Shown: positions 48,330 through 61,600 of the stretch, in pieces | Numbering within the stretch: the stretch's first letter is position 1 | How the letters are laid out: each line of letters opens with the position of its first letter | Source of the DNA: Glandiceps talaboti | Taxonomy: Eukaryota; Hemichordata; Enteropneusta; Spengelidae | DNA length: 64,000 nt | Direction: 5' to 3' | Assembly (NCBI RefSeq): GCF_964340395.1 | Contig: NC_135563.1 | Coordinates: 1,420,001-1,484,000 of the forward strand | Notes under the pieces: generated by a model | The model's database searches: none | What the model saw: only the letters and a program-made list of their open reading frames with translations | Told to the model about the DNA's origin: nothing | Translations under genes and position numbers: made by a program

Positions 48330-48612
48330 GCATCATATTTGCAGATATCCCTTTTCTTTCTTTTCTTACTTTTGTTGCCCAGTTACACACTTTTTTCCTG
48401 TATATTTATTTGTCAGGGTCACCGACTAGATTATTTCAGATCGAACTATATTTGTGGCCCTCACCAGATATATTATCCTGTCAACCTCCTTTTTGAAATA
48501 TACGTAAAAAAATTGTTTCCGTTTTGTATCTGGTGAACAAAATATTCAATTCAATTCAGCATACATACATACATACATACATACATACATACATACATAC
48601 ATACATACATAC
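48330..48612 (+). mobile_element. Possible LINE 3' tail with terminal hairpin and CATA microsatellite
   Basis: An AT/pyrimidine-rich segment ends in CACCAGATA (48462-48470) and its complement TATCTGGTG (48527-48535). ATTCAATTCAATTCA and about 13 CATA repeats follow (48560-48612). A stem-loop followed by short tandem tail repeats is typical of 3' ends of CR1/L2-type LINEs. No coding remnant remains, so this is inference from architecture. Confidence 0.35.
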
Positions 48613-48814
48613 AATTTCAATTGGCAATATAAGATTTGAAATCCTTAGTTTTGTAACAACTATTCTATCAAAGGCGTTTCTAACAATAGATAAATATTTT
48701 CCACATTGAAGTTTTGACTTAATTTGAAACAAACATGACGTGTGTTGTTACTTGCCACAGATTTCTTCCACATGCCAATAAATTTTTATTTCAAAGAGTC
48801 TTTAACTTTCTTTA

Positions 48815-51430
48815 ATATAGTAGACAATTTATAATTCTCACCAACCATAAAATGAGAACAGTTACAAAATGAAAAATTGAATGATCAAAATCAAGATATA
48901 TGGACTGGTGTTTTTCATGCAACCTCATCTCTAATTTGTATGCATAATCAAGCAAAGATGCCTCTTTAACTTGTTTTAACCGAAACCAATATTTTACAAC
49001 ATTTTCGATAACAGTTATTAAACAACCTAATTCACTTAAGCATGCATGAGTACATGTTTTGTTAACTCCAAAAATATATATGCATGCTTTTATGTGTGTT
49101 GATTCGATATCATTCATCACAGGCTTAAGAAAGTATTCATCGAATTTGCCAACATCAACTCTACGAAACATGTAAACTTCAGATCCATCTAATAATATTG
49201 GTTTGCCCAAAAAGTCAAAGGGATGCAATTGTACATCAACCGAAGCTCCATTATGTGTATTCAGGACATTTGTGTAAGCAAACAGAGATCTCAAAGAGCC
49301 ACTCTGGCATTTTTGAAATTTTCCGAATGGGTAAATGAAATACCTAAATGAGGATTAATCTGAGTGAATGTTGCAAACCATGACTAGAAGTTTACAACAG
49401 TACAATATCATCAGAGAACATAAGGATCGGTAATTTCTTATCCATTAAAAGGGAGGGATCAATATATTTGCTGTGAAGTAAAATTGGCAAATCATTAAAA
49501 ATTAATAGGTTGAACAGTGTTGGACTTAGATCACAACCTTGTCTGGTATCAATACGAGAAGAATAGAAATCAGTTGAGAGTTTGATACAAGACTGAATAT
49601 TATTAATATTACACTTGATATTCACAAATTTACTACTGAAACCTTGTTTTCATAATTTATAGAACAGTCCTAAATGCCAAACACTACCAAAAGCTTTCTT
49701 CAGATCTACAAAACAAGCAACACATGTGTTGATCTACCTTTTTGTTTGTAAAAGTAATCAATGTCTTTAAAACAAATACATGACCTTATGTGCGACAACC
49801 TTTCTGAAAACCTATTTGCTCACAATTTAACAAATTATTCTTCTGAATAAAAACCTGATTTCGATTGTTTACGATAACAGTAAAAAGCTTTCCAACACAA
49901 CTACTTATAGTAATACCTCTATAATTTGACGGGTCATCGTTTGAACCAAACTTATGAATAGGGACAATGTAACCTTTACTCCAAATAGATGGAAATTGAA
50001 ATTGATTGCAGCAGATGCTTCGGTATCAGTAATATAAGAATTAAGTGTCTCACTAGAGGCAAAATCAAAACCATCACTGAGCTTACTCTTGATTTTCGCT
50101 TTAAAATCACCATTGAAATGTTTAAAGCATAAGCCCTTTTAAGCAAGCGAATTAATGTGATCCAACCATACATCAGAAGTGATGTTATTCGCATTGGAAC
50201 CTTACTTATTTATCATTAAGTTAACCAAATGCCAAACATTTTAGGATCATTTTTCTCAGCATCTGCAATAACAGACAACGTATTTTCTATAAATTTCCTT
50301 TTAATGTTACGCAATTGCTTTGTTTATATTTTTTTACTGAAAGAACATTCCCTTAAAACTGGATCATTTGGAGATTTGTGCAGTAATATTCCAATCCTAA
50401 TGATCTCTTTCTTCAAAAGATAGCAGGAACTGTTATACCAAGGCTTACTAGTTTCCTCTTATTATTCCGCGATTTCTTTCTGAGATGTTTACAAGCAGAG
50501 TGAACATTATCAGTAAAGTCACTAACTAATGAATTAATACCAGTCATATCAGTTTCATAATTCTTACTAACTAAATTATTGAAATTACATTTGACTACTG
50601 GATCATTTAAACCCTTGACAAAATGGTTAGGATCTGACCACACTAAAGATTGGTGTGAAGCATTAAGATTAGAACTACATGTATTCACTGCATAATTCTG
50701 AGTATGTGGTAGCCTAAACCCCATAGAAATCATACAGTGATCAAATAAATGAGTTGGATAATCAACATGAATATAAATATGATATAAGGCATCATAACTA
50801 AGAAGGCCATAGTCAAAAAACCATTAAAATGATGACAAGTTTGTATTGTTAAAAAAAGACCATTGATACGTCCATTCAAAATAACAATTTACTGGCTGTA
50901 CATAAAGATACAAGTTTTCTGCCAAACGAGTTTACAAAATTAGCATTATTATTCTCCTCTTAACAATATCATCACAGTCATCAGTTATATAATCTTCTAA
51001 TAAACCAATGCGAGTTTAAGAATTAAAATCACCAAGAATCAAAATTTTCCCAGCGGAAAGATAGGTGTGAAGACCATTCTCTAAAAATTCAAACGGGTCA
51101 ACATCAGGAGGTACTCGCTTCATTCTCAGAATATAACTAGCATTCTCTGGTGGAAAGTATAAAAGACACACAAATAAATCATGATTTAATTGAAAATTTC
51201 TTCTCCAATTTTAACCAAACAGCAAAATCATGTTTTCTCGGCAGTATTTGTACACCTGCCCTGAGAGAATTTTTCACAAAAACACAAATACCTCCATAAT
51301 TTCTCCTTCCTACAACACTTGTAGATCTACTTGAATTACAACAATAATAATCTTCGATTCAAAGCTCTCATTAGGTGAAGACCAAGATTCAACAATACCA
51401 AAGATATCAATTTTTCAACTTGATTTAAGA
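48815..51430 (-). pseudogene. LINE 3 relic: endonuclease, reverse transcriptase and C-terminal region
   Basis: Reading down from 51430 on the minus strand: endonuclease remnants (FPPENASYILRMKRVPPDVD, then GKILILGDFNS followed by a stop near 51018), a linker (about 50733-50413), RT motifs (RQGCDLSPTLFN, then FSDDIVLL at 49395-49418) and a C-terminal segment of up to 160 residues ending at 48812. That segment holds KACIYIFGVNKTCTHACLSE then VVKYWFRL, a conserved block after the RT of one LINE group. The alanine of the usual FADD is serine here. Numerous stops and shifts show it is dead. It differs from LINEs 1 and 2 in the C-terminal block. Confidence 0.82.
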
Positions 51431-51442
51431 AACCTAAGTCAT

Positions 51443-51444
<2 letters not shown>

Positions 51445-51481
<37 letters not shown>
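51445..51481. repeat. AC dinucleotide microsatellite
   Basis: About 18 AC repeats just beyond the 5' end of LINE 3. Confidence 0.96.
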
Positions 51482-51482
<1 letters not shown>

Positions 51483-52683
51483 CGACAGACACATATATGA
51501 AGCAATGAGTTATAGAAGTAACGTAGCAATCGATAAACTCTATTTACGTCAATTGTGTTTTTACAACATACCACCTGCAATGTATCTTAAATTCCCATTA
51601 ACATTTTATATAAAGTGTATATATTTTCTCACCATGTCATTGGTATCTTAATAATTGAAACCACATCGTGTAATTGCATTTTGCTACAACCGACAATGAT
51701 ACACGAACTCCTTCAATCGATATTCAAGACATAAAATACATCATAAAATCGTTGCAGGTTGATAATGATACAGTTATTAAACATTGAGTTGGCGATCATA
51801 CCCCACACTGGTTCAAATCAACTGTGTCTTTCCCTTCTTCACACAGTGTGACTTTTACAGCCTTGATTTTATGTCGGTCGAAAGGGGGGGGGTACTATTA
51901 AGCGAACGTCGTCAACATTCTCAAGTTTTTGAAATTACACCTGTAATCTCTTTATTGGTTCGGTTCTAAATGTGTATCATGGTAGAAAGTTGAATCGATT
52001 TGTACTGTAATAAGTCGCCGCCAACTACTCTAGGGGTTCATAAGTAGACAATTCTGCTGAAACAAAGATAGACCAGTGGACTCAAAAGCCGTGTATTTTA
52101 ATTGAGTTCATTTGTCATTTATAATCGTTGTGTCTAGCATTACCGATTAGAAAGACTCTAGGCTATGAACATATAAGGAATATTGGTAATTACGTTGCCA
52201 TATTTAAAGACCGGCTCAACCGATGACTCATAGCTGTTATTTGAGCGATGTGATACGTTTAAATGCAAACCATAAAAAGGTAACCTATATTTTGCCTAAT
52301 AGGATTAAATAAATGGTCAACTATATTTTGAATATATGAATATTAATTAATCTAAGGATATTTAGAGTAAATAGTTGCTAAATCGTTAGTCTCCCCTGTT
52401 GTTTAACATTACTGAACTAATTTCTGTTGGTACAAAACACAACATTATAGGGTACATTGCACATCACACGAATGACATAATATACTAGGTTGGTGAAAGA
52501 AAATTGTTATGTCACTGTTATTTCACATTAAGACGTCTCAGAAACCTACTTTTTAATTGTCTGCACATTTTAAATCATATCTGTCTGGTAGCTCTATTGA
52601 AGCTATGAATTCATTGTGTGAAGTTCACTTCAGGGGGTTTTCATTGATTTGGGTAAAACTTTGCAAAGATTCGGGGAACTAAT
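51482..52683. other. Anonymous AT-rich DNA
   Basis: No supported gene, RNA or repeat unit in 1.2 kb. Confidence 0.5.
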
Positions 52684-53172
52684 GTTCTGGGAACAGATGT
52701 ACAATAACGTGTTTTTTGTTCTGTGAACAGATGTGCAATATATGTTTTTATTCTAGGAACTGATCGTGATGTACGTACAATGTGTTTTCATTGAATTTCT
52801 GGCTGATCGTGGTGTACAATATGAGTTTTCATTCTGGGAAGTTTTATTTTGAAAACTGATCGTGCTGCATGTAGAATGTTGGTTTTCTTATTCTGGGGAC
52901 TGATGTACAATATGTTTTTTTTATTCTGGGAACTGATCGTGCTGCATGTACAATATGGTTTTTTTATTCTGGGGACTGATGTACAATATGTTTTTTTATT
53001 CTGGGAACTGATCGTGCTGCATGTACAATATGGTTTTTTTTATTCCGGGGACTGATGTACAATATGTGTTTTTTATTCTGGGAACTGATCGTGCTGCATG
53101 TACAATATGTTGTTTTTTTATTCTGGGGACTGATGTACAATATATGTTTTTATTCTGGGAAATTATGTATAT
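52684..53172. repeat. Two-part tandem array, period about 75 bp
   Basis: Long subunits (TTCTGGGAACTGATCGTGCT then GCATGTACAATATG) alternate with short ones (TTCTGGGGACTGATGTACAA then TATG), each followed by a T run. About four long-short pairs are regular from 52840 to 53150; earlier copies are more diverged. Confidence 0.9.
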
Positions 53173-54059
53173 TGCCAAAAGCAGATATTTGTTTCTGGTC
53201 AGCAGGCGCATCACTTAAATTCCCTTGCGTCTGTCATTTTTCCGTGTTTGTCCATGTAGTCTGCAGATTTTGTTGTCTTGTTTGGGGGGGGGGGGGGGTT
53301 AACAAAAAAATAACCCTCCCTACTTCAGTGAAGACAACTGCAGATCCAATCATCAACAAATGACATCTGCCTAACATACACATTTGTACCACTTTAGACA
53401 AAATGTCATGACTAGAAGTAAATCTTTATTTTTGGCCTTATCTGTTTGTTTTTTAAGATATAGTGAAAACACGTCCAACCCAGAGTCCACAGAAACCAGT
53501 GGTGAACTGAACTGTTACTTGGCATAGCTATAGTTTAAACTACGTGTATTCTTAACCAAAATTACGTACCTTTCTGTGGCTGTGTTTCACTAGTCTCAGA
53601 TCGGTCATCACTAAGTTACATGTTACCAGGTTACATGTGGAACCCCCTTTTGTCTTGCTGTTGTTTTACTCCATGAACCACCAAGAATGAAACCGAGTTA
53701 TGAAGAAAGTTAGATTTTACATCTCCCCTGGAATATGTTAAATTGAGTATCCATTATTGAGTGAAGTTGTGTCAGCAAATCGTCATATTGCATTTCCTTG
53801 GCATTAGAGTGTAGTTGTTTTCAAGGCTGTCATGGTGTTGTCAATAATGAAGACACACGTACCAGTAGTGAACTGAATCAGCAATCTAGTTCTGAAATAG
53901 CTGTAGTACTGTAAAAGTAATGATAACTTTCAATTTCTATTTTGAGCTCAGTGAAAGGTATGTCATTTCATTTTTCAAATCATCTATAAACACTTTGATC
54001 TATATGAAGGGAAGAAGGTTTGAATAAGTACCAAGATTTAACTGAACAATTATAGGGAG
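53173..54059. other. Anonymous DNA with a 15-G run
   Basis: A homopolymer of 15 G lies at 53284-53298. Two weakly similar segments near 53490-53540 and 53860-53910 share AGTGAACTGAA and ATAGCTRTAGT. No gene is seen. Confidence 0.5.
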
Positions 54060-54840
54060 CCGAGGGGGCCAGGGGAATAGGGGATGTCACTTTTTACAAA
54101 TGGGGAGGGCCATATTTTAGAAAAAAGAAATTAAGTCACTTATTACTTTGACTCATTATTTTATATATAACTTTGCACTATTGTGTGATTTTGGCATGAT
54201 CCCATCGCTGCCGTCAGTTCCAAATCATACAGCAACTAAGGCCACCATTGCCACCATTGTAAAGTAATATCATAACATACCAGTGAAATGCACATAATTA
54301 ACTGTTAGTTGTGGTATGAGGAGAGGATGGGGTCTCACAGTAGTAAAGGGGGAAAAGCGTGGCAAGATATTGGGGATTATGTGGTGGAATAGAGATGTTG
54401 ACCTTGGTCCCGATAAGGTTGTCAGTTGTGTGCTCATCTCTAGTCCTTGGGAGTTGTGGCCAGTTAGATCCAAACACGTACATTGATTTTATACAAACAC
54501 AGACCCACTGTGGTGGTAAAAAAGTAGTGGAACACAATAAATGCCTTTAAGAATTATCAATGTGGTTGGATCTTACTATAGGAAAAAACCTAGTGTCAAG
54601 TATGATTCGAACCCAGGACCTCCTGATTACTAATCTTGGGTTCTAACAAACATGCCACACAGAGGCAATGTTACGAATGTTTTTCATTGAAATATTTGAA
54701 CAGGAGAGGGTCATATTTTCGAGAAAGGATGTAGAGGAATGGTTACTTTTTGGCACAACGGACAAGGGGGAGAGTCGCATTTTATGCCAAAGACTGGGAT
54801 TGATTCCCCCCTCCACCTTGTAACTATTAAAGGCTCCCTA
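54060..54840 (-). repeat. Dispersed repeat, copy 2, with tRNA-like internal segment
   Basis: Homologous to 18590-19310 and in the same orientation. Near its left end a phrase GTCACTTTTTA..GGGGAGGGCCATATTTTAG (54083-54118) resembles a phrase near its right end (GTTACTTTTTGG..GGGGGAGAGTCGCATTTTA, 54739-54780). That suggests short terminal direct repeats or a mosaic origin. Strand follows the tRNA-like part. Confidence 0.8.
54603..54667 (-). repeat. tRNA-derived segment (tRNA-Thr(AGT)-like) in dispersed repeat copy 2
   Basis: On the minus strand the order is GCCTCTG, an A-box-like TGGCATGTTTGTTAGAAC (54640-54657), an anticodon-loop-like TTAGTAA (anticodon AGT) with a 3' stem TCAGG, then a canonical B box GGGTTCGAATC (54604-54614). 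The T-arm CCTGG..GTTCGAATC is intact; the 5' anticodon stem and acceptor no longer pair, so it is not a functional tRNA. Such a segment is the usual pol III promoter of tRNA-derived SINEs. Confidence 0.7.
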
Positions 54841-55680
54841 AACACAACAAACGAGTACCTGAAGAGTGCAAATTGGCAAACGTGTCTACATGCATTGACA
54901 GTTACTGACATGGGTTGACAGTTAAATTAATGTCATGTCTTATATTATAATTGTTGATAGCTGAATTTATCCATGGTATATTTCACTCCATTAGAGAGAT
55001 ATAGAGTTGTTGATTACTAAACCATGAATAGTTTGTATGTCAGTGAACAGACAATCATACTTCTCATAGGGTTCCTATCTAAGAGATTTATACATGTGAA
55101 GCAATTGGTTTAAATTAGCATTTTACCAGATAAACTTAAAATTACTGAACATGTAAAGTTAACTACGTAGTATACTTTTTCTATGGTGTTATGCTTTGAG
55201 AATACAGTGTTTTCTGAAAGCACAAGAAGAATGTTGTCTGTGTCTCCAGATTAAGGGGAGGGGAGGACTGCGTTTTCTTATTTGTCAGGCCTGGGGTGTT
55301 TTTTGTGGATGTATTGCATGGGGAGGCACTCTTTTTAAGTAACAACACGAACAAAACGTCACCGTCCCAACCCCAGTCGTAAAAACAGATCGCTCACTAA
55401 CAGGTCAAACTTTCACCTACATTTGTATGTGTACGTTCATACATAATTTACCGTCACGGTGAATTTCAACCTCTGCCAATGCCCGACCCATTAGCTCACC
55501 TCACAAACATGTTATTACCGAGTTATGGCCAATTTTTAGTACACTTAACTCGAATGTAATGACGTTGGAGGGTTTCCTTTTTTAAACGAGCGACCATTTC
55601 AGTTCGTATGTAAGAGGGCACCTGAAGCGTTTATGTATTAGTATTCTCATTCGTATTGTAATCGATTACAAAATAGTAAC
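54841..55680. other. Anonymous DNA before the terminal array
   Basis: No gene is seen; the segment runs directly into the 28-bp minisatellite. Confidence 0.5.
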
Positions 55681-58600
55681 TTTCATCACAGTGGTGTCAT
55701 AGTTTGTCTTTCATTTCAGTGCTGCCATAGTTTGTCTTTCATCACAGTGTTGGTTGCCATATTTTAGCTTGTCTTTCATATGTCATGCCTTAATAAATCT
55801 TTCATCTCAATGCTGCCATTGTTTGTTTTTCATCACAGTGCTACCATAATTTGTCTTACATCACAGTACTGCCATTATTTGTCATTACCCTCAGTGCTGC
55901 CTTGATTTGTCTTTCATCTTAGTTCTGCCATAATTTGTCTTCCATCTTCGAGCTGCCATAGTTTGTCTTTCATCTCATTACTACAATAATTCGTCTTTTA
56001 TCTCAGTGTTGCCATAGTTTGTCTTTTATCTCAGTGTTGCCATACGTCGCCTTTCATCTTACTACTGTTACAATTTGTCTTTCATCTCAGTGCTGCCATA
56101 GTTCATCTTTAATCTCAGTGCTTCTATAATTCGTGTTTCATCTTCGTGCTGCCATAACTTGTCTTTCATCACAATACTGCCATAGTGTGTCTTTCATCAC
56201 AGTGTTGCTATAGCTTGTTTTTCATCTTAGCCATGCCATAATATATATTTCATCTTAGTGCTGCCATAGTTTGACTTTCATCTTAGTACTACCATAACTT
56301 CTCTTTCATCTCAGTACTGCCATAGTTCATCTTTCATCTCAGTGATGCCATAGTTTGTCTTTTATCACAGTATTGGTTGTCATAGCTTGTCTTTCATCTC
56401 TGTCACTCCATAATAAGTTTTTTATCTCAATGCTTCCATAGTTTGTTTTTCATCACAGTGCTGCCATGATTTGTCCTTCCCCTCAGTGCTGCCATAATGT
56501 CTTTCATCTGAGTGCTGCCATAGTTTGTCGTTCATCTCAGTCATGGCATAATATGCCTTTCATCATATTTTGTCTTTCATCTTCGTCCTGCCAAACTTTG
56601 TCTTTCATCTTAGTACTGCTATAGTTTGTCTTTCATCTTAGTACTGTCATAGTTTGTCTTTCATCTTAGTACTGCTATAGTTTGTCTTTCATCTTAGTAC
56701 TGCCATACTTTGTCTTTCATCTTAGTACTGCTATAGTTTGTCTTTCATCTTAGTACTGCCATACTTTGTCTTTCATCTTAGTACTGTCATAGTTTGTCTT
56801 TCATCTTAGTACTGCTATAGTTTGTCTTTCATCTTAGTACTGTCATAGTTTGTCTTTCATCTTAGTACTGCTATAGTTTGTGTTTCATCTTCGAGCTGCC
56901 ATACTTTGTCTTTCATCTTCGTCCTGCCATACTTTGTCTTTCATCTTAGTACTGCTATAGTTTGTCTTTCATCTTAGTACTGTCATAGTTTGTCTTTCAT
57001 CTTAGTACTGCTATAGTTTGTCTTTCATCTTCGAGCTGCCATAGTTTGTCTTTCATCTCATTACTACAATAATTCGTCTTTAATCTCAGTGCTTCTATAA
57101 TTTGTGTTTCATCTTCGTGCTGCCATAACTTGTCCTTCATCACAATGCTACCATAGTGTGTCTTCCATCACAGTGTTACTATAGCTTGTTTTTAATCTTA
57201 GCCATGCCATAATATATATTTCATCTTAGTGCTGACATAGTTTGCCTACCTCTTCGTGCTGCCATAGTTTGACTTTCATCTTAGTACCACCATAACTTCT
57301 CTTTCATCTCAGTACTGCCATAGTTCATCTTTCATCTCTGTGCTGCCATAATTTGTCTTCCATCTCAGTGCTGTCAACATTTGTCTTTCATCTCAGTGCT
57401 GTCATCATTTGTCTTTCATCTCAGTGCTGTCATCATTTGTCTTTCATCTCAGTGCTGCCATACTTTTTCTTTCACCTCATTGCTACAATAGTTTGTCTTT
57501 TATCTCAGTGTTGCCATGCGTCGCCTTTCATCTTACAACTGTCATGATTTATCTTTCATCTGAGTGCTGCCATAATTTGTCTTTCATCTCAGTACTGCCA
57601 GTTTGTTTTTTTTATCTTAGCGCTACCATAGGTTGTCTTTCATCACAGTGCTGCCATAGATTTTCTTTCATCACAGTTCTGCGATAATTTATCTTTCACC
57701 TGAGTGTAGCCATACTTTGTCATTCATCTCAATACCGCTATAGTATGTTTTTCATCACAGTGCTACCATAATTCGTCTTATTACATCACAGTTCTGCCAT
57801 GGTTTGTCATTCCCCTCAGTAATACCTTTATGTGTCTTTCATCTTAGTACTGTCATAATATGTCTTTCAACTTAGTGTTATCATACTTTGTCTTTTTTCT
57901 TCGAGCCGCCACACTTTTTCTTTCACCTCATTGCTACAATAGTTTGTCTTTTATCTCAGTGTTGCCATACGTCGCCTTTCATCTTACTACTGTCATGATT
58001 TGTCTTTCATCTCAGTGCTGTCATAGTTTGTCTTTCAGCACAGAGTTGCCATACCTTCTTTCATGTCAGTCATGTTTCATCTTAGTGCTGCCATAATTTG
58101 TCTTTCATCTCAGTGCTGCCATGGTTCGTCTTTCACCACAGTGCTGCCATAATTTGTCTTTCATCACAATGCTGCCATAGTTTGTCTTCCATCACAGTGC
58201 TGCCATGGTTTGTCTTTCATCTAAATGGTGCCATAGTTTGTCTTTCATCTCAGTTATGTTTCATCCTAGTGCTGCCATAATTTGTTTTTCATCTCAGTGC
58301 TGCCATCATCTGTCTTTCATCACAGCGCTGCCATAATGTCTTTCATCTGAGTGCTGCCATAGTTTGTCGTTCATCTCAGTCATGGCATAATATGCCTTTC
58401 ATCATATTTTGTCTTTCATCTTAGTACTGCCATACTTTGTCTTTCATCTTAGTACTGCTATAGTTTGTCTTTCATCTTAGTACTGTCATAGTTTGTCTTT
58501 CATCTTAGTACTGCTATAGTTTGTCTTTCATCTTAGTACTGTCGTAGTTTGTCTTTCATCTTCGAGCTGCCATAGTTCGTCTTTCATCTTAGTACTGCTA

Positions 58601-61600
58601 TAGTTTGTCTTTCATCTTAGTACTGTCATAGTTTGTCTTTCATCTTCGAGCTGCCATACTTTGTCTTTCATCTTAGTACTGCTATAGTTTGTCTTTCATC
58701 TTAGTACTGCTATAGTTTGTCTTTCATCTTAGTACTGCTATAGTTTGTCTTTCATCTTAGTACTGCTATACTTTGTCTTTCATCTTAGTACTGCCATACT
58801 TTGTCTTTCATCTTAGTACTGCTATAGTTTGTCTTTCATCTTAGTACTGCCATAGTTTGTCTTTCATCTTCGAGCTGCCATAGTTTGTCTTTCATCTTAG
58901 TACTGCCATACTTTGTCTTTCATCTTAGTACTGCTATAGTTTGTCTTTCATCTTAGTACTGCTATAGTTTGTCTTTCATCTTAGTACTGCCATAGTTTGT
59001 CTTTCATCTTAGTACTGCCATACTTTGTCTTTCATCTCAGTACTGCTATAGTTTGTCTTTCATCTTAGTACTGCTATAGTTTGTCTTTCATCTTAGTACT
59101 GCTATAGTTTGTCTTTCATCTTAGTACTGCTATAGTTTGTCTTTCATCTTAGTACTGCTTTAGTTTGTCTTTCATCTTAGTACTGCTATAGTTTGTCTTT
59201 CATCTTAGGACTGCCATAGTTTGTCTTTCATCTTAGTACTGCTATAGTTTGTCTTTCATCTTAGTACTGTCATAGTTTGTCTTTCATCTTAGTACTGCTA
59301 TAGTTTGTCTTTCATCTTAGTACTGTCATAGTTTGTCTTTCATCTTCGAGCTGCCATAGTTTTTTTTTATCTTAGTACTGCTATAGTTTGTCTTTCATCT
59401 TAGTACTGTCATAGTTTGTCTTTCATCTTAGTACTGCTATACTTTGTCTTTCATCTTAGTACTGCTATAGTTTGTCTTTCATCTTAGTACTGCTATAGTT
59501 TGTCTTTCATCTTAGTACTGTCATAGTTTGTCTTTCATCTTCGAGCTGCCATAGTTTGTCTTTCATCTTAGTACTGCTATAGTTTGTCTTTCATCTTAGT
59601 ACTGCCATACTTTGTCTTTCATCTTAGTACTGCTATAGTTTGTCTTTCATCTTAGTACTGCTATAGTTTGTCTATCATCTTAGTACTGCTATAGTTTGTC
59701 TTTCATCTTAGTACTGCCATAGTTTGTCTTTCATCTTCGAGCTGCCATAGTTTGTCTTTCATCTTAGTACTGCCATACTTTGTCTTTCATCTTAGTACTG
59801 CTATAGTTTGTCTTTCATCTTAGTACTGCTATACTTTGTCTTTCATCTTAGTACTGCTATAGTTTGTCTTTCATCTTAGTACTGCTATAGTTTGTCTTTC
59901 ATCTTAGTACTGTCATAGTTTGTCTTTCATCTTAGTACTGCTATAGTTTGTCTTTCATCTTAGTACTGTCATAGTTTGTCTTTCATCTTCGAGCTGCCAT
60001 AGTTTGTCTTTCATCTTAGTACTGCTATAGTTTGTCTTTCATCTTAGTACTGCTATAGTTTGTTTTTCATCTTAGTACTGCCATAGTTTGTCTTTCATCT
60101 TCGAGCTGCCATAGTTTGTCTTTCATCTTAGTACTGCCATAGTTTGTCTTTCATCTTAGTACTGCCATACTTTGTTTTTCATCTTAGTACTGCTATAGTT
60201 TGTCTTTCATCTTAGTACTGCTATAGTTTGTCTTTCATCTTAGTACTGCTATAGTTTGTTTTTCATCTTAGTACTGCCATAGTTTGTCTTTCATCTTCGA
60301 GCTGCCATAGTTTGTCTTTCATCTTAGTACTGCCATAGTTTGTCTTTCATCTTAGTACTGCCATACTTTGTTTTTCATCTTAGTACTGCTATAGTTTGTC
60401 TTTCATCTTAGTACTGCCATACTTTGTCTTTCATCTTAGTACTGCTATAGTTTGTCTTTCATCTTAGTACTGCCATACTTTGTCTTTCATCTTAGTACTG
60501 CCATAGTTTGTCTTTCATCTTCGAGCTGCCATAGTTTGTCTTTCATCTTAGTACTGCCATAGTTTGTCTTTCATCTTAGTACTGCTATAGTTTGTCTTTC
60601 ATCTTAGTACTGCCATACTTTGTCTTTCATCTTAGTACTGCTATAGTTTGTCTTTCATCTTAGTCCTGCCATACTTTGTCTTTCATCTTAGTACTGCCAT
60701 ACGTTGTCTTTCATCTTAGTACTGCTATAGTTTGTCTTTCATCTTAGTACTGCCATAATTTGTCTTTCATCTTAGTACTGCCATAGTTTGTCTTTCATCT
60801 TAGTACTGCTATAGTTTGTCTTTCATCTTCGAGCTGCCATAGTTTGTCTTTCATCTTCGAGCTGCCATAGTTTGTCTTTCATCTTAGTACTGCTATAGTT
60901 TGTCTTTCATCTTAGTACTGCCATACTTTGTCTTTCATCTTAGTACTGCTATAGTTTGTCTTTCATCTTAGTACTGCCATACTTTGTTTTTCATCTTAGT
61001 ACTGCTATAGTTTGTCTTTCATCTTCGAGCTGCCATAGTTTGTCTTTCATCTCATTACTACAATAATTCGTCTTTAATCTCAGTGCTTCTATAATTTGTG
61101 TTTCATCTTCGTGCTGCCATAACTTGTCCTTCATCACAATGCTACCATAGTGTGTCTTCCATCACAGTGTTGCTATAGCTTGTTTTTAATCTTAGCCATG
61201 CCATAATATATATTTCATCTTAGTGCTGACATAGTTTGCCTACCTCTTCGTGCTGCCATAGTACCACCATAACTTCTCTTTCATCTCAGTACTGCCATAG
61301 TTCATCTTTCATCTCAGTGATGCCATACTTTGTCTCTCAGCACTGTGCTGCCATAATTTGTCTTCCATCTCAGTGCTGTCATCAGTTGTCTTTCATCTCA
61401 GTGCTGCCATACTTTTTCTTTCACCTCATTGCTACAATAGTTTGTCTTTTATCTCAGTGTTGCCATGCGTCGCCTTTCATCTTACTACTGTCATGATTTG
61501 TCTTTCATCTCTGTACTGTCATAGTTTGTCGTTCATCTGACTACTGCCATAGTTTGTCTTTCATCACAGTGTTGCCATAGCTTGTCTTTCATCTCAGTCA

